Made by a program: the position numbers and the translations under genes
Shown: positions 41,861-50,570 of the stretch, in pieces
How positions within the stretch are numbered: position 1 is the stretch's first letter
How the letters are laid out: the number at the start of each line of letters is the position of its first letter
Source: Streptomyces flavofungini
GTDB taxonomy: Bacteria > Actinomycetota > Actinomycetes > Streptomycetales > Streptomycetaceae
Length of the DNA: 64,000 bases
Direction of reading: 5' to 3'
NCBI RefSeq assembly: GCF_014650815.1
Contig: NZ_BMVR01000001.1
Coordinates: 806,001 to 870,000, forward strand
The notes under the pieces: model-generated
Database searches by the model: none
Seen by the model: only the letters and a program-made list of their open reading frames with translations
What the model was told of the DNA's origin: nothing

Positions 41861-44800
41861 ATGCAGATCCGGCTGACCGTCCTCGGGCCGCGTGGCGGCC
41901 AGACCGAGCCGGGGGGACGCCCCGCGGCGACCTGCGACGTGCTGGTCACCGCCCCCGCCGGGACCGCGCTCGCCGCGGTCGCCTCCGGCCTGGCCGCGGC
42001 CGTGGCCGCGGGCGACGGACCCACCGTGCTGTACGCCCAGTCGGACCGCCTCGACCTCCAGCGCTGCACGCTCGGCGAGCCGCCCCTGGTCGACGGCGCC
42101 GTGCTGTCCGTCGGCGCCCCCGCCGAGCCCGGACCCGACCTCGCCGAGGCCACCGCCCGGCTGCACGTGGTCGCGGGCCCCGACGCGGGCGGCGTGCACC
42201 TGCTGCACGGCGGCCAGATCCGCGTCGGCCGCTCCGCACAGGCCGACGTGCCCCTCGACGACCCGGACGTGTCCCGCCTGCACTGCGCGGTCACCCTCGA
42301 CCCGGACGGCCGCGTCACGGTCACCGACCTCGGCTCGACGAACGGCACGACGGTCGACGGCCGCGCCATCTCCGACCGCCCGGTCCGTCTCGCCTCCGGC
42401 TCCCTCCTGCGCGTCGGCGAGTCCGTCCTCCGGCTCACCGCGGGTGGCGGCGTGGAGGCGGCGCTGCCGACCGCCTCGGACGGCGAGGGGCATGTGCGGG
42501 TGCGGGTTGCCGGTGTGGAGGGGGCGGTCCTTGCGCAGGGGGCAGGGGTCCCTGTGCAGGGGGCTGTGGGGGGTTCGCGGCGGGGCGGCCCGGTGGGCTC
42601 TGGTCATGGGGCGCCGGGTGCGGCTGAGGACGGCAGATCCGGGTCCGGGGACGGGGACGGGGACGGAAGGTCCGCGGGCGCGGGGCCGGGGGGCGCCGGG
42701 TCCGGGGACGTACGGCAGGGGGATGTGCGGCCGGGGGCCGCACGACAAGGTGAGGTGCGGCCGGGGGACGCACGCCACGGCGATGGGCGGCCGGAGGGCG
42801 GCTCGACGCAGCATGCGTATGGCTCGGCAGGCTGGGGGGCTGCCGAGGGCAGCGAAGGCGGGCACGGGGGTGGGCCCGGGGACGAGGGGCTCGTGAACGG
42901 GCCGGAGAGGGCTGGGGCGTTGGGAGCCGCTGGGGCTCCCGGCGGGCCCGGAGCCCCGGGTGCGCCTGGGACCAACAGTGCGCCTGGAGCACCGGGCATG
43001 CCTGGGACTCCCGGCAGAGCTGGGACTCCCGGCATGCCGGGGACCGCGGGTACGCCCGGAGCGCCGGGCGCGTCTGGGATCCCGGGGTCGCCGGGTACAC
43101 CCGCGCCCACCGCGCACCCGGCGCACCCCGCAGCCCCCACGCCCCCGGCGGCACCCGGCACCCCGGGCCCGCCCCCCTCTTCCCCCTACCCCTCGCCCAC
43201 TTCCTCCCCTTCTTCCTCCCCTTCCTCCCCTTCTCCTTCCTCCCCCTCCCCCGAGACCCCCGTGGTGCCGCAGCAGGGTGGGGTGCCGGAGATGGAGCGG
43301 CACCGGGCGGGGACGCCGCCCCGGGGGACGACTGTGCCGCGCGGGGTGCGCAAGCGCGGTGGGCTGTCCGCGTGGGCGCGGCGGCTGGCCGGCGGGCGGG
43401 GCGAGGAGGCGGAGCGCGAGCACGCCGCGTACGACGAGACGCATGACGGGCCCCGGAACGCCGGGGCGTACGAGGACGACTGGCCGGACGGGACGGAGTC
43501 GGCGGGTGCCGAGGGGGTGTCCGGCGCGGGCGCACGGGTGCCCGAGGCATGGCCCGACGCGGCAGCGCTGCTCCTGACGGCGCTCGGGCCGGGGGCGCGG
43601 CTCTGGGAGCGCGGACCCGGGCACCCGGAGGCGCTGGCCGTGCGGCTCGGCACGGTGGACAGGGCCGCTCCGGGTGCGGACGGGCTGCTGCCCGCGGTGC
43701 CGGTGACGGTGAGTCTGCGGGAGGCGGGGGCGCTGGGGCTCGCGGGGCCGCGTGAACGGCTCGCGGGCCTGGCGAGGTCGGTGCTCGCGCAGTTGGCGGC
43801 GCTGCACTCGCCCGCCGCGCTGGAGATCGTCCTGATCAGCACGGACCGTACGCGTACGCCGCGGCAGCGGGCCGCTGAGTGGGCGTGGCTGGGCTGGCTT
43901 CCGCACGTCAGGCCGGGGCACGGGCAGGACTGCCGGTTGCTGCTGGCGTACGACCGGGATCAGGCGGCGGCGCGTACGGACGAGTTGCTGCGACGCCTCG
44001 ACGAACCGGCGGAGCCGGCGGCGGGGTTCGGGGCGGCATCCGGCCAACCTGGCTTCCCCGTAGGCGCGTTGGACGGCTCGGCCGCGAGTGCGCCCGCGTC
44101 CGGGCCGCGCACGGTCGTGGTCGTGGACGGCGATCCGGGCTCGGCCGGGCTGCGGGAGGCGGCCGTGCGGCTCGCGCGTGAGGGGGCGCGGGCCGGGATC
44201 CATGTGGTGTGCCTCGCCGAGACGACGGCGGCGTCGCCCACGTCACCGGTGACGGACACGTACGAGGCGGCGTGCGAGGTGTCGCCCGCGTTCCGCGCGT
44301 GCGGGGCGGCGGCGCTGCTCAGCGGGGACGTGGCGACGGCGCTGCGGGTACTGCGCACGGCGGACGGGCGGCCCGCGGGGCAGGGCACGGTCGCCGTGGT
44401 GGACGCGGTGTCGGCGGCGTGGGCGCAGCGGTTCGCGCGGGCCCTGGCGCCGCTGCGGCCGGACGGGGCGACGGCGGGGGGCGGAGCCCGGGTGGCGGTG
44501 CCGCTGCCCCAATCGGCGCGGCTTCTGGACGAGTTGGGGCTGGCCCGGGCCACGCCCGCGTCGCTGATGGCGCGGTGGGCGGCCGCCGCGGACGACGCGC
44601 AGGCGCTGGGCGGGCGGGCCTGGGCGGTGCTCGGCGCGGGGGCGCGCGGGCCGGTCGTGGCGGACCTCGTCGCGGACGGGCCGCACCTCCTCATCGAGGG
44701 GCCCACGGGCAGCGGACGCACGGAGCTCCTTCGGTCCGTGGCGGCGTCCCTCGCGGCGGCCGAGCGGCCCGACCGGCTCGGCATCGTCCTCATCGACGGC

Positions 44801-45874
44801 CGGGACGCCGGACCGGGCAGCGGTTCCGGGACGGGCGGCGGGACCGGGGCCGGGGAGCGGCCGGGGGACGGCCTGCGGGCCTGTACGGAGCTGCCCCACG
44901 TGACCACGCATCTCGCCGCCAACGACCCGGTCCGGATGCGGGAGTTCGCGCAGTCGCTCACGGCCGAGCTGAAGCGGCGGGCGGAGTTGCTGGGGCGGGT
45001 GGGCTTCGCCGAGTGGCATACGCAGCGGGAAGTGTCGGGGCGGATGGTGGCACAGCGGTCCGGTGCGCCCGGGGCGTCGGGGGACGGGGTTGGCGCGGAG
45101 CGCGGGGGCGGGCGGGTCGCCGGGGCGTCCGGGGATGGCGTCGGCGCGGGGCGCGGGGGTGGGGCGCACGGTGCCGAGGGGGCCGGCGGTGCGGGTGGCA
45201 CCGCCGGGACCAGGGGGTCCGGCGTGTCCCGTGGGCCCGACGCGCCCGGCGGACCGGGTGACTCCCGTGGCACAAGTGCCCCTGACGGAGCGGAACTCGA
45301 CCCGCCGACGAGTGCCACCTTGCGGCTGCGGCCCGTCGGGGTGCGGCGCGCCGAGCCCGGGCCGCCGCTGGCGCGGCTGGTCGTGCTCGTGGACGACTTC
45401 GACGCGTTGCTCGCGCCCGCGCTCGGGTCGCCCGGGCGGCCCGCGGCCGGGTCCGTGGTGCGGGCGCTTGAGGCGGTGGCGCGGGACGGGGAGCGGCTCG
45501 GGGTCCATCTGGTGGCGGCGGCGCGGGGTGAGCGGGCCGGGGCCTCGGAGGTGGGGCGACGGGCCGGGCTCGTGGTCGCGCTGGACGCGGTGGGGGCCGG
45601 GGCGGAAGATCCCACTCCGGGGCGGGGTGTCCTGCGGGGCGTGGACGGGCGCGGGGCTGCCTTCCAGGCCGGGCGGGTCACCGGGAGGATTCCCCGGACC
45701 GCGACGCTGCGGCCCACCGTCGTGCCCGTCGAGTGGGAGCGGATGGGCGATCCCCCGACCCGGCGGCCCGTACGGGAGCTCGGCAACGGGCCCACGGATC
45801 TGGCCCTGCTGGCCAGTGCGCTGGAGAGGGCGGCGCGATCTGTGTCCGCGGAGCGGGTGCCGTCGCTGCTGTGA
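41861..45874 (+). CDS. FHA and FtsK/SpoIIIE-type ATPase-like protein with collagen-like insert
   Basis: A 1337-aa protein (MQIRLTVLGPRGGQTEPGGR). Residues about 1-90 form a ubiquitin-like fold region; 95-195 is an FHA phosphothreonine-binding domain (IRVGRSAQADVPL; VSRLHC; DLGSTNGT). Residues 200-560 are low complexity, including about 19 collagen-like G-X-Y triplets near 357-412 and a Ser/Pro run. The rest resembles FtsK/EccC ATPase modules. One has Walker-A-like GPTGSGRTEL, with Arg where Lys is usual, and Walker-B-like VVLVDDFDALL. It may be an inactive or weak ATPase that reads phosphorylation by the divergent kinase PkaA. An ESX link is inference. Confidence 0.82.
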   Translation: MQIRLTVLGPRGGQTEPGGRPAATCDVLVTAPAGTALAAVASGLAAAVAAGDGPTVLYAQSDRLDLQRCTLGEPPLVDGAVLSVGAPAEPGPDLAEATARLHVVAGPDAGGVHLLHGGQIRVGRSAQADVPLDDPDVSRLHCAVTLDPDGRVTVTDLGSTNGTTVDGRAISDRPVRLASGSLLRVGESVLRLTAGGGVEAALPTASDGEGHVRVRVAGVEGAVLAQGAGVPVQGAVGGSRRGGPVGSGHGAPGAAEDGRSGSGDGDGDGRSAGAGPGGAGSGDVRQGDVRPGAARQGEVRPGDARHGDGRPEGGSTQHAYGSAGWGAAEGSEGGHGGGPGDEGLVNGPERAGALGAAGAPGGPGAPGAPGTNSAPGAPGMPGTPGRAGTPGMPGTAGTPGAPGASGIPGSPGTPAPTAHPAHPAAPTPPAAPGTPGPPPSSPYPSPTSSPSSSPSSPSPSSPSPETPVVPQQGGVPEMERHRAGTPPRGTTVPRGVRKRGGLSAWARRLAGGRGEEAEREHAAYDETHDGPRNAGAYEDDWPDGTESAGAEGVSGAGARVPEAWPDAAALLLTALGPGARLWERGPGHPEALAVRLGTVDRAAPGADGLLPAVPVTVSLREAGALGLAGPRERLAGLARSVLAQLAALHSPAALEIVLISTDRTRTPRQRAAEWAWLGWLPHVRPGHGQDCRLLLAYDRDQAAARTDELLRRLDEPAEPAAGFGAASGQPGFPVGALDGSAASAPASGPRTVVVVDGDPGSAGLREAAVRLAREGARAGIHVVCLAETTAASPTSPVTDTYEAACEVSPAFRACGAAALLSGDVATALRVLRTADGRPAGQGTVAVVDAVSAAWAQRFARALAPLRPDGATAGGGARVAVPLPQSARLLDELGLARATPASLMARWAAAADDAQALGGRAWAVLGAGARGPVVADLVADGPHLLIEGPTGSGRTELLRSVAASLAAAERPDRLGIVLIDGRDAGPGSGSGTGGGTGAGERPGDGLRACTELPHVTTHLAANDPVRMREFAQSLTAELKRRAELLGRVGFAEWHTQREVSGRMVAQRSGAPGASGDGVGAERGGGRVAGASGDGVGAGRGGGAHGAEGAGGAGGTAGTRGSGVSRGPDAPGGPGDSRGTSAPDGAELDPPTSATLRLRPVGVRRAEPGPPLARLVVLVDDFDALLAPALGSPGRPAAGSVVRALEAVARDGERLGVHLVAAARGERAGASEVGRRAGLVVALDAVGAGAEDPTPGRGVLRGVDGRGAAFQAGRVTGRIPRTATLRPTVVPVEWERMGDPPTRRPVRELGNGPTDLALLASALERAARSVSAERVPSLL
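43175..43260 (+). repeat. Polypyrimidine tract inside the FHA/FtsK gene
   Basis: A run of almost only C and T in CCCCTTCTTC-like units encodes a Ser/Pro-rich linker. Such tracts can form triplex DNA and slip during copying. Confidence 0.7.
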
Positions 45875-45898
45875 GCTTGGGCCGGGGCCACGCGCGGG

Positions 45899-46207
45899 GT
45901 GATCGCCGCCCGCGACGCCCACGTCGCCGGGGTGCCCCGCCAGCGGGCGGGGCGGAAGTCGTCCCTGCCATGGCCCCGGCCACGCCCAGGCCCACGTCCG
46001 GTGCGACCGCAGACGGCTGACGCACCATCGGCGTGCGCTGTACCCACCCCGTGCAGAGTGATCGCCGCCCGTGACACCCACGTCGACGGGGGCACACCGC
46101 CCACTGACGAGGCGGAGGCCGCCCCCGCGACAGCCCCGACCACGCCCAGACCCGCCCCCGGCCCACCCGCCAACAGCTGACGCACCACCGACGTGAGCCG
46201 CACCCAC
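45899..46207. repeat. Diverged tandem duplication, offset 159 bp
   Basis: Unit 1 begins GTGATCGCCGCCCGCGAC at 45899 and unit 2 GTGATCGCCGCCCGTGAC at 46058. Both then carry CCACGTCG, CCACGCCCAG, GGCTGACGCACCA or AGCTGACGCACCA, and end near CACCC. Small indels differ between copies. Confidence 0.75.
45934..45953 (+). terminator. Terminator of the FHA/FtsK gene
   Basis: GCCCCGCC (45934-45941) and GGCGGGGC (45946-45953) form a perfect 8-bp stem with a 4-nt AGCG loop, 60 nt past the stop. It lies inside duplication unit 1 and is not kept in unit 2. Confidence 0.6.
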
Positions 46208-46595
46208 CCTCCCCCGAGCTCTCGGCTTCCCTCGGCCAGGGGATGCCCCTGTCGCCCTCTGGGCGGCCCCAGCCGCCCCCCCCAGCAGGGGGTAGGCGCA
46301 CCGCCCGGTCGCCCGCGAGGGCAAGGCGCGTCCCACGGTGACGGGTGGGCGGGTGGGGAAAACCATCGCGGAGCGGTGGGGCGGAGGGCGCGGCGGCAGC
46401 CGGGGGGCACGGCCGCCCAAAGGGGCACGCAAAGGGGCACCGCCCCTCGTCCGAAAAGGCGCCCACGCCAGATGACGGCACGTCACAACGCCATCACGAT
46501 CACCGACTTGACGCCGTTGACCATCTTGCCGCCCCTGACCGCGCGGGCGTAGACAGACCGCAACGGGACCAGTCGGGGAAGAGAACGGGGCAGTG

Positions 46596-48008
46596 ATGCG
46601 CAGCACTCTTCGTACACGCACACCTCATGCACGTCGCACACGTGGGGCGGCCGCCAAGATAGTCGCCTGCGCCGCCGTCGGCGCCCTCGCGCTGGGGCTC
46701 AGCGCCTGCGGGGGCGACGACAAGGACGACGGCAAGGCAGACGGCGACAAGTCGGGCGGTGGCGGCAAGGAGAGCACGGCCGCCGTGCAACTGCCCAAGC
46801 TGGACGGCGAGAAGGTGTCGGTGGCCGCCGTGTGGGGCGGCGCCGAGCGGAAGGTGTTCCTCAAGGTCCTGGACGAGTTCGAGAAGCGTACGGGCGCCGA
46901 GGTGTCGTTCGTACCGGCTCAGGACCCCATCATCAGCTTCCTGGAGTCGAAGGTGGCGGGCGGGCAGCCGCCGGACGTGGCGATGCTGCCGCAGGTCGGC
47001 GCCATCGAGCAGGCGGTGCGGAACAAGTGGGCCAAGCCGGTCGGACCGGAGGCGCAGAAGCAGCTCGACAAGAACTACGCCCAGGGGTGGAAGGACCTCG
47101 GGGCGGTGGACGGCAAGCAGTACGGGGTGTACTTCAAGGCCGCCAACAAGTCGCTGATCTGGTACAACACCGAGGTCTTCGCGAACGCGGGCGTCAAGGA
47201 GCCCAAGACCTGGGCGGACTTCATGAAGACGGCGCAGACCGTCTACGACTCGGGTGTCACGCCGGTGTCCGTGGCCGGCGCGGAGGCGTGGACCCTCACC
47301 GACTGGTTCGAGAACATCTACCTCTCGCAGGCCGGTCCGGAGAAGTACGACCAGCTCGCCCAGCACAAGATCAAGTGGACGGATCCGTCCGTCAAGGACG
47401 CCCTGACGACGCTCGGGGGCCTCTTCGGGAAGAAGGGGTTCATCGCGGGCGGGGCGAGCGGCGCGCTGCAGACCGAGTTCCCCGCGTCCGTGAAGCAGAC
47501 CTTCACCGGCGGCGACCAGCCGAAGGCGGGCATGGTCTTCGAGGGCGACATGGTGTCCCTGGCGATCGCGGAGACCAAGGCCGAGGTGGGCACGGACGCG
47601 AAGGTGTTCCCGTTCCCGGCGGTCGGGGACGAGTCGCCCGCCGTCGTCGGCGGTGACGCGGCCGTCGCGCTGAAGAACAGCAAGGGCGCGCAGGCCCTGC
47701 TCACGTTCCTGGCCACGCCCGACGCCGCGAAGATCTGGGCCGAGGCGGGCGGCTTCGTGTCGCCGAACAAGAACCTGGACCTGAAGGCGTACCCGAACGA
47801 CGTGCAGCGCGGCATCGCGGACGCCCTGATCAAGGCGGGCGACGACATCCGCTTCGACATGTCGGACCAGGCCCCGCAGTCGTTCGGCGGCACGCCCGGC
47901 AAGGGCGAGTGGAAGGCGTTGCAGGACTTCCTGAAGAACCCGAAGAACGTCGCGGGCACCCAGCGCACGCTGGAGGACGCGGCGGCCAAGGCGTACAAGA
48001 AGAACTGA
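46596..48008 (+). CDS. Sugar ABC transporter substrate-binding lipoprotein
   Basis: A 470-aa family 1 solute-binding protein. The signal ACAAVGALALGLSACGG carries the lipobox LSAC, then a charged Asp/Lys/Gly linker. The mature protein has the typical early strand VSVAAVWGGAERKVFLKVLD and FVPAQDPIISFLESKVAGGQ, and mid-protein GVYFKAANKSLIWYNTEVF. ATG 46596 follows GGGGCAG; a GTG one codon earlier is also possible. It should deliver a sugar or oligosaccharide to the permeases encoded next. Substrate is not predictable. No ATPase gene follows. Confidence 0.9.
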   Translation: MRSTLRTRTPHARRTRGAAAKIVACAAVGALALGLSACGGDDKDDGKADGDKSGGGGKESTAAVQLPKLDGEKVSVAAVWGGAERKVFLKVLDEFEKRTGAEVSFVPAQDPIISFLESKVAGGQPPDVAMLPQVGAIEQAVRNKWAKPVGPEAQKQLDKNYAQGWKDLGAVDGKQYGVYFKAANKSLIWYNTEVFANAGVKEPKTWADFMKTAQTVYDSGVTPVSVAGAEAWTLTDWFENIYLSQAGPEKYDQLAQHKIKWTDPSVKDALTTLGGLFGKKGFIAGGASGALQTEFPASVKQTFTGGDQPKAGMVFEGDMVSLAIAETKAEVGTDAKVFPFPAVGDESPAVVGGDAAVALKNSKGAQALLTFLATPDAAKIWAEAGGFVSPNKNLDLKAYPNDVQRGIADALIKAGDDIRFDMSDQAPQSFGGTPGKGEWKALQDFLKNPKNVAGTQRTLEDAAAKAYKKN

Positions 48009-48015
48009 CCGGACG

Positions 48016-49398
48016 ATGACGACCCCTGATGCCGGGGGCACCGCGGCGGTGCCCCCGGCCAAGGCGACGCCGCCGCCCGCCACGTCCGGCCCGCACCGGG
48101 CCGGTCCCCGCAGGAGCGTCACCGGGACCCGCAAGACGATCGCGGCGCTGTTCCTGCTGCCCGCGCTCGTGCTGCTCGGCGCGCTCGTGCTCTATCCGAT
48201 CGGCTACTCGGTCGGCCGCAGCTTCTTCGACACGGCGGGCGAATTCACCGGCTTCGACAACTACGAGACGATGTTCTCCGATGACGGGATCCGTACCGCC
48301 ATCAAGAACAACGCGATCTGGCTGGTGGCCGCCCCCGCCCTGACGACCGCGCTCGGCCTGATCTTCGCGGTGCTCACCGAACGGGTGCGCTGGAGCACGG
48401 CGTTCAAGCTCATCATCTTCATGCCGATGGTGATCTCGATGCTGGCGGCGGGCATCATCTTCCGGCTCGTGTACGAGTCGGACCCCGACCGCGGTGTCGC
48501 CAACGCCATGCTGGTGGGGGTGCACGACACGTTCGCCGAGTCGTCCGCCTTCCCGCAGGGCCACCCGGGCGCGCGCTCCCCGCTGAAGGGCGCGGGCGGC
48601 GGCGCGTTCATCACCAAGGACCCGGTGCGCGCGGGCGAGCCGGTGGCGCTGCCGCTCACCGGTGTGCCGCCGGACCAGATGCCCGGCGACGCCACGTCCG
48701 CGAAGCCCGCCGCGGCCGACCCGGGCAAGGTCACCGGCACGGCCTGGCAGGACTTCACCCGCGGCAAGGGCCGGGGCAAGCTGAACGCCCCGGACACCGC
48801 CGAGTTCGGCTACCCCGGCATCAAGATCGAGGCGGTCAAGGGCGGCGACGTGGTGGCGTCGACGGAGGCCGCGGCCGACGGGACGTTCAGCCTGCCGAAG
48901 GAGGCCGACGGGGCCCAACTGCGCTATCCCGCCTCGAACTTCCGGGAGCCGTACAACGGCGTGGACTGGCTCGGCCCGTCCCTGATCACGCCCGCCATCA
49001 TCGGCAGCTACATCTGGATGTGGGCCGGGTTCGCGATGGTCCTGATCGCGGCCGGGCTCGCGAGCGTGCCGCGTGAGCTCCTGGAAGCGGCGCGCGTGGA
49101 CGGCGCCAACGAGTGGCAGGTGTTCCGGCGGGTCACGGTGCCGCTGCTCGCGCCGGTCCTCGCGGTCGTCGTGGTCACGCTGATGATCAACGTGATGAAG
49201 ATCTTCGACCTGGTCTTCGTGATCCCGCCGGGCTCGTCGAAGGACGAGGCGAACGTCCTCGCGGTGCAGCTCTACAACTCGGCGTTCGGGGACCGCGACG
49301 CGGGCGTGGCCAGCGCCATCGCGGTGTTCCTCTTCCTCCTGGTGATTCCAGTGATGCTGTTCAACATGCGGCGGATGCGACGGGAGGGGCGGCGATGA
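48016..49398 (+). CDS. ABC sugar permease (MalF-like) with a large inserted domain
   Basis: A 460-aa permease, about 150 residues longer than usual. Helix 1 is IAALFLLPALVLLGALVLYP and the EAA-loop is EAARVDGANEWQVFRRVTVP. Between about residues 175 and 315, after helix 3 or 4 (LIIFMPMVISMLAAGIIFRL), sits an external insert with a Pro/Ala linker and a beta domain. That domain (GYPGIKIEAVKGGDVVASTE; AADGTFSLPKEADGAQLRYP) resembles carboxypeptidase-regulatory-like/SdrD B-type folds. It lies 7 bp after the binding-protein gene and overlaps the next permease by ATGA. Confidence 0.9.
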   Translation: MTTPDAGGTAAVPPAKATPPPATSGPHRAGPRRSVTGTRKTIAALFLLPALVLLGALVLYPIGYSVGRSFFDTAGEFTGFDNYETMFSDDGIRTAIKNNAIWLVAAPALTTALGLIFAVLTERVRWSTAFKLIIFMPMVISMLAAGIIFRLVYESDPDRGVANAMLVGVHDTFAESSAFPQGHPGARSPLKGAGGGAFITKDPVRAGEPVALPLTGVPPDQMPGDATSAKPAAADPGKVTGTAWQDFTRGKGRGKLNAPDTAEFGYPGIKIEAVKGGDVVASTEAAADGTFSLPKEADGAQLRYPASNFREPYNGVDWLGPSLITPAIIGSYIWMWAGFAMVLIAAGLASVPRELLEAARVDGANEWQVFRRVTVPLLAPVLAVVVVTLMINVMKIFDLVFVIPPGSSKDEANVLAVQLYNSAFGDRDAGVASAIAVFLFLLVIPVMLFNMRRMRREGRR

Positions 49399-50300
49399 GC
49401 ACCCAGAGCGAGACCGTGAAAGCGTCCCCGGTGCGGGTGGTCAAGGCCAAGCAGTCCCTCGGCGGCCGGATCGCCGCCGTCGTCAGCGGCAGCGCGCTGC
49501 GGGTGTTCCTGGTCGTGGTCGGCCTGTTCTGGCTGGTGCCGACGCTCGGGCTGATGATCGGTTCGCTGCGCACATCCGAGGACATGAGCGAGAGCGGCTG
49601 GTGGAAGGTCTTCAGCAAGCCCTCGCAGCTGACCTTCGAGAACTACTCCAACCTGCTCAAGGACGAGACGATCACCGACTCGATCCTGACGAGCCTGGCG
49701 ATCACGGTGCCGGCGACGCTGCTCGTCGTGGTGATCGGCTCGCTCGCGGGCTACGCGTTCGCGTGGATGGAGTTCCCGGGCCGCGACTGGTGGTTCCTGG
49801 GCGTGGTCGGGCTGCTCGTGGTGCCGGTGCAGGTGGCGCTGCTCCCGGTGGCGAAGCTGTTCGGCGAGATCGGGATCTTCGAGTCGACGACGGGCGTGGT
49901 GCTCTTCCACACCGCCTTCGGCCTGCCGTTCGCGATCTTCCTGCTGCGGAACTTCTTCGCGGATATCCCCCGCGAACTCCTGGAGGCGGCACGCCTCGAC
50001 GGGGCCGGGGAGCTGCGGCTCTTCCTGCGCGTGGTGATGCCGCTCGGCGCGCCCGCGATCGCCTCGCTCGGCATCTTCCAGTTCCTGTGGGTGTGGAACG
50101 ACATGCTGATCGCGTTGATCTTCGCGGACGCGGGCAGCCCGCCGATCACGGTGGCGCTGCAGCAGCAGGTGCGGTTCTTCGGCGACAACGTGCAGATCCT
50201 GGCGCCGGGCGCGTTCATCTCCATGGTCATCCCGCTGGCGGTGTTCTTCGCCTTCCAGCGGCAGTTCGTGTCGGGCGTCATGGCGGGGGCGGTCAAGTGA
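49395..50300 (+). CDS. ABC sugar permease (MalG-like)
   Basis: A 301-aa permease with six helices, start ATG 49395 after GGGAGGGG. It overlaps the preceding stop by 4 bp. The EAA-loop reads ELLEAARLDGAGELRLFLRV, and the C-terminus QRQFVSGVMAGAVK is typical of MalG-type subunits. It pairs with the MalF-like protein to import sugar. No ATP-binding gene is present; Streptomyces CUT1 systems usually share the ATPase MsiK encoded elsewhere. Confidence 0.92.
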   Translation: MSTQSETVKASPVRVVKAKQSLGGRIAAVVSGSALRVFLVVVGLFWLVPTLGLMIGSLRTSEDMSESGWWKVFSKPSQLTFENYSNLLKDETITDSILTSLAITVPATLLVVVIGSLAGYAFAWMEFPGRDWWFLGVVGLLVVPVQVALLPVAKLFGEIGIFESTTGVVLFHTAFGLPFAIFLLRNFFADIPRELLEAARLDGAGELRLFLRVVMPLGAPAIASLGIFQFLWVWNDMLIALIFADAGSPPITVALQQQVRFFGDNVQILAPGAFISMVIPLAVFFAFQRQFVSGVMAGAVK

Positions 50301-50310
50301 GACATGCGGG

Positions 50311-50399
50311 TCCGGCGGCGCGGCCGGTGCGGTCGCGTGCCGCGTACGGGTCCGGCGGCGCGGCCGGTGCGGTCGCGTGCCGCGTACGGGTCCGGCGGC
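50311..50399. repeat. Perfect 40-bp tandem repeat after the ABC operon
   Basis: Two identical 40-bp units (50311-50350, 50351-50390) are followed by the first 9 bases of a third copy. Each unit contains GCGCGGCCGGTGCGG and GCGTGCCGCG. The period is not a multiple of three. Confidence 0.9.
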
Positions 50400-50570
50400 A
50401 CCCGCCCGTGCCGTCAGGTGACGAGCGGGTGACGTAGAGGGGAAAGGGGACCCAAGGAGTCGGGGGCGTGTCGTGCCGCTTCGGCGGCGTGTCGTGCGGG
50501 TTGTGGTGTCCGGCGGATTCCGGCCACTACGGTCGATCGCGGCGCACTGCCCCCGACTCCAGGACCTGAC

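Larger units (their letters stand above)
45875..46592. other. Long intergenic region with an ancient tandem duplication
   Basis: No gene is supported in this 718-bp region, although several shadow frames are open. It holds a terminator hairpin (45934-45953), a diverged 159-bp-offset duplication (45899-46207) and, at its right end, TTGACG/TTGACC hexamers (46507-46526) that may be -35 elements for the ABC operon. Confidence 0.5.

Noticed and set aside
43960..46440. An 826-codon minus-strand open frame opposite the FHA/FtsK gene and its downstream gap
   Set aside because: It is antisense to a gene with clear domains; composition is Arg/Pro/Ala-rich with no motif. Long antisense frames are expected in DNA with GC-rich third positions.
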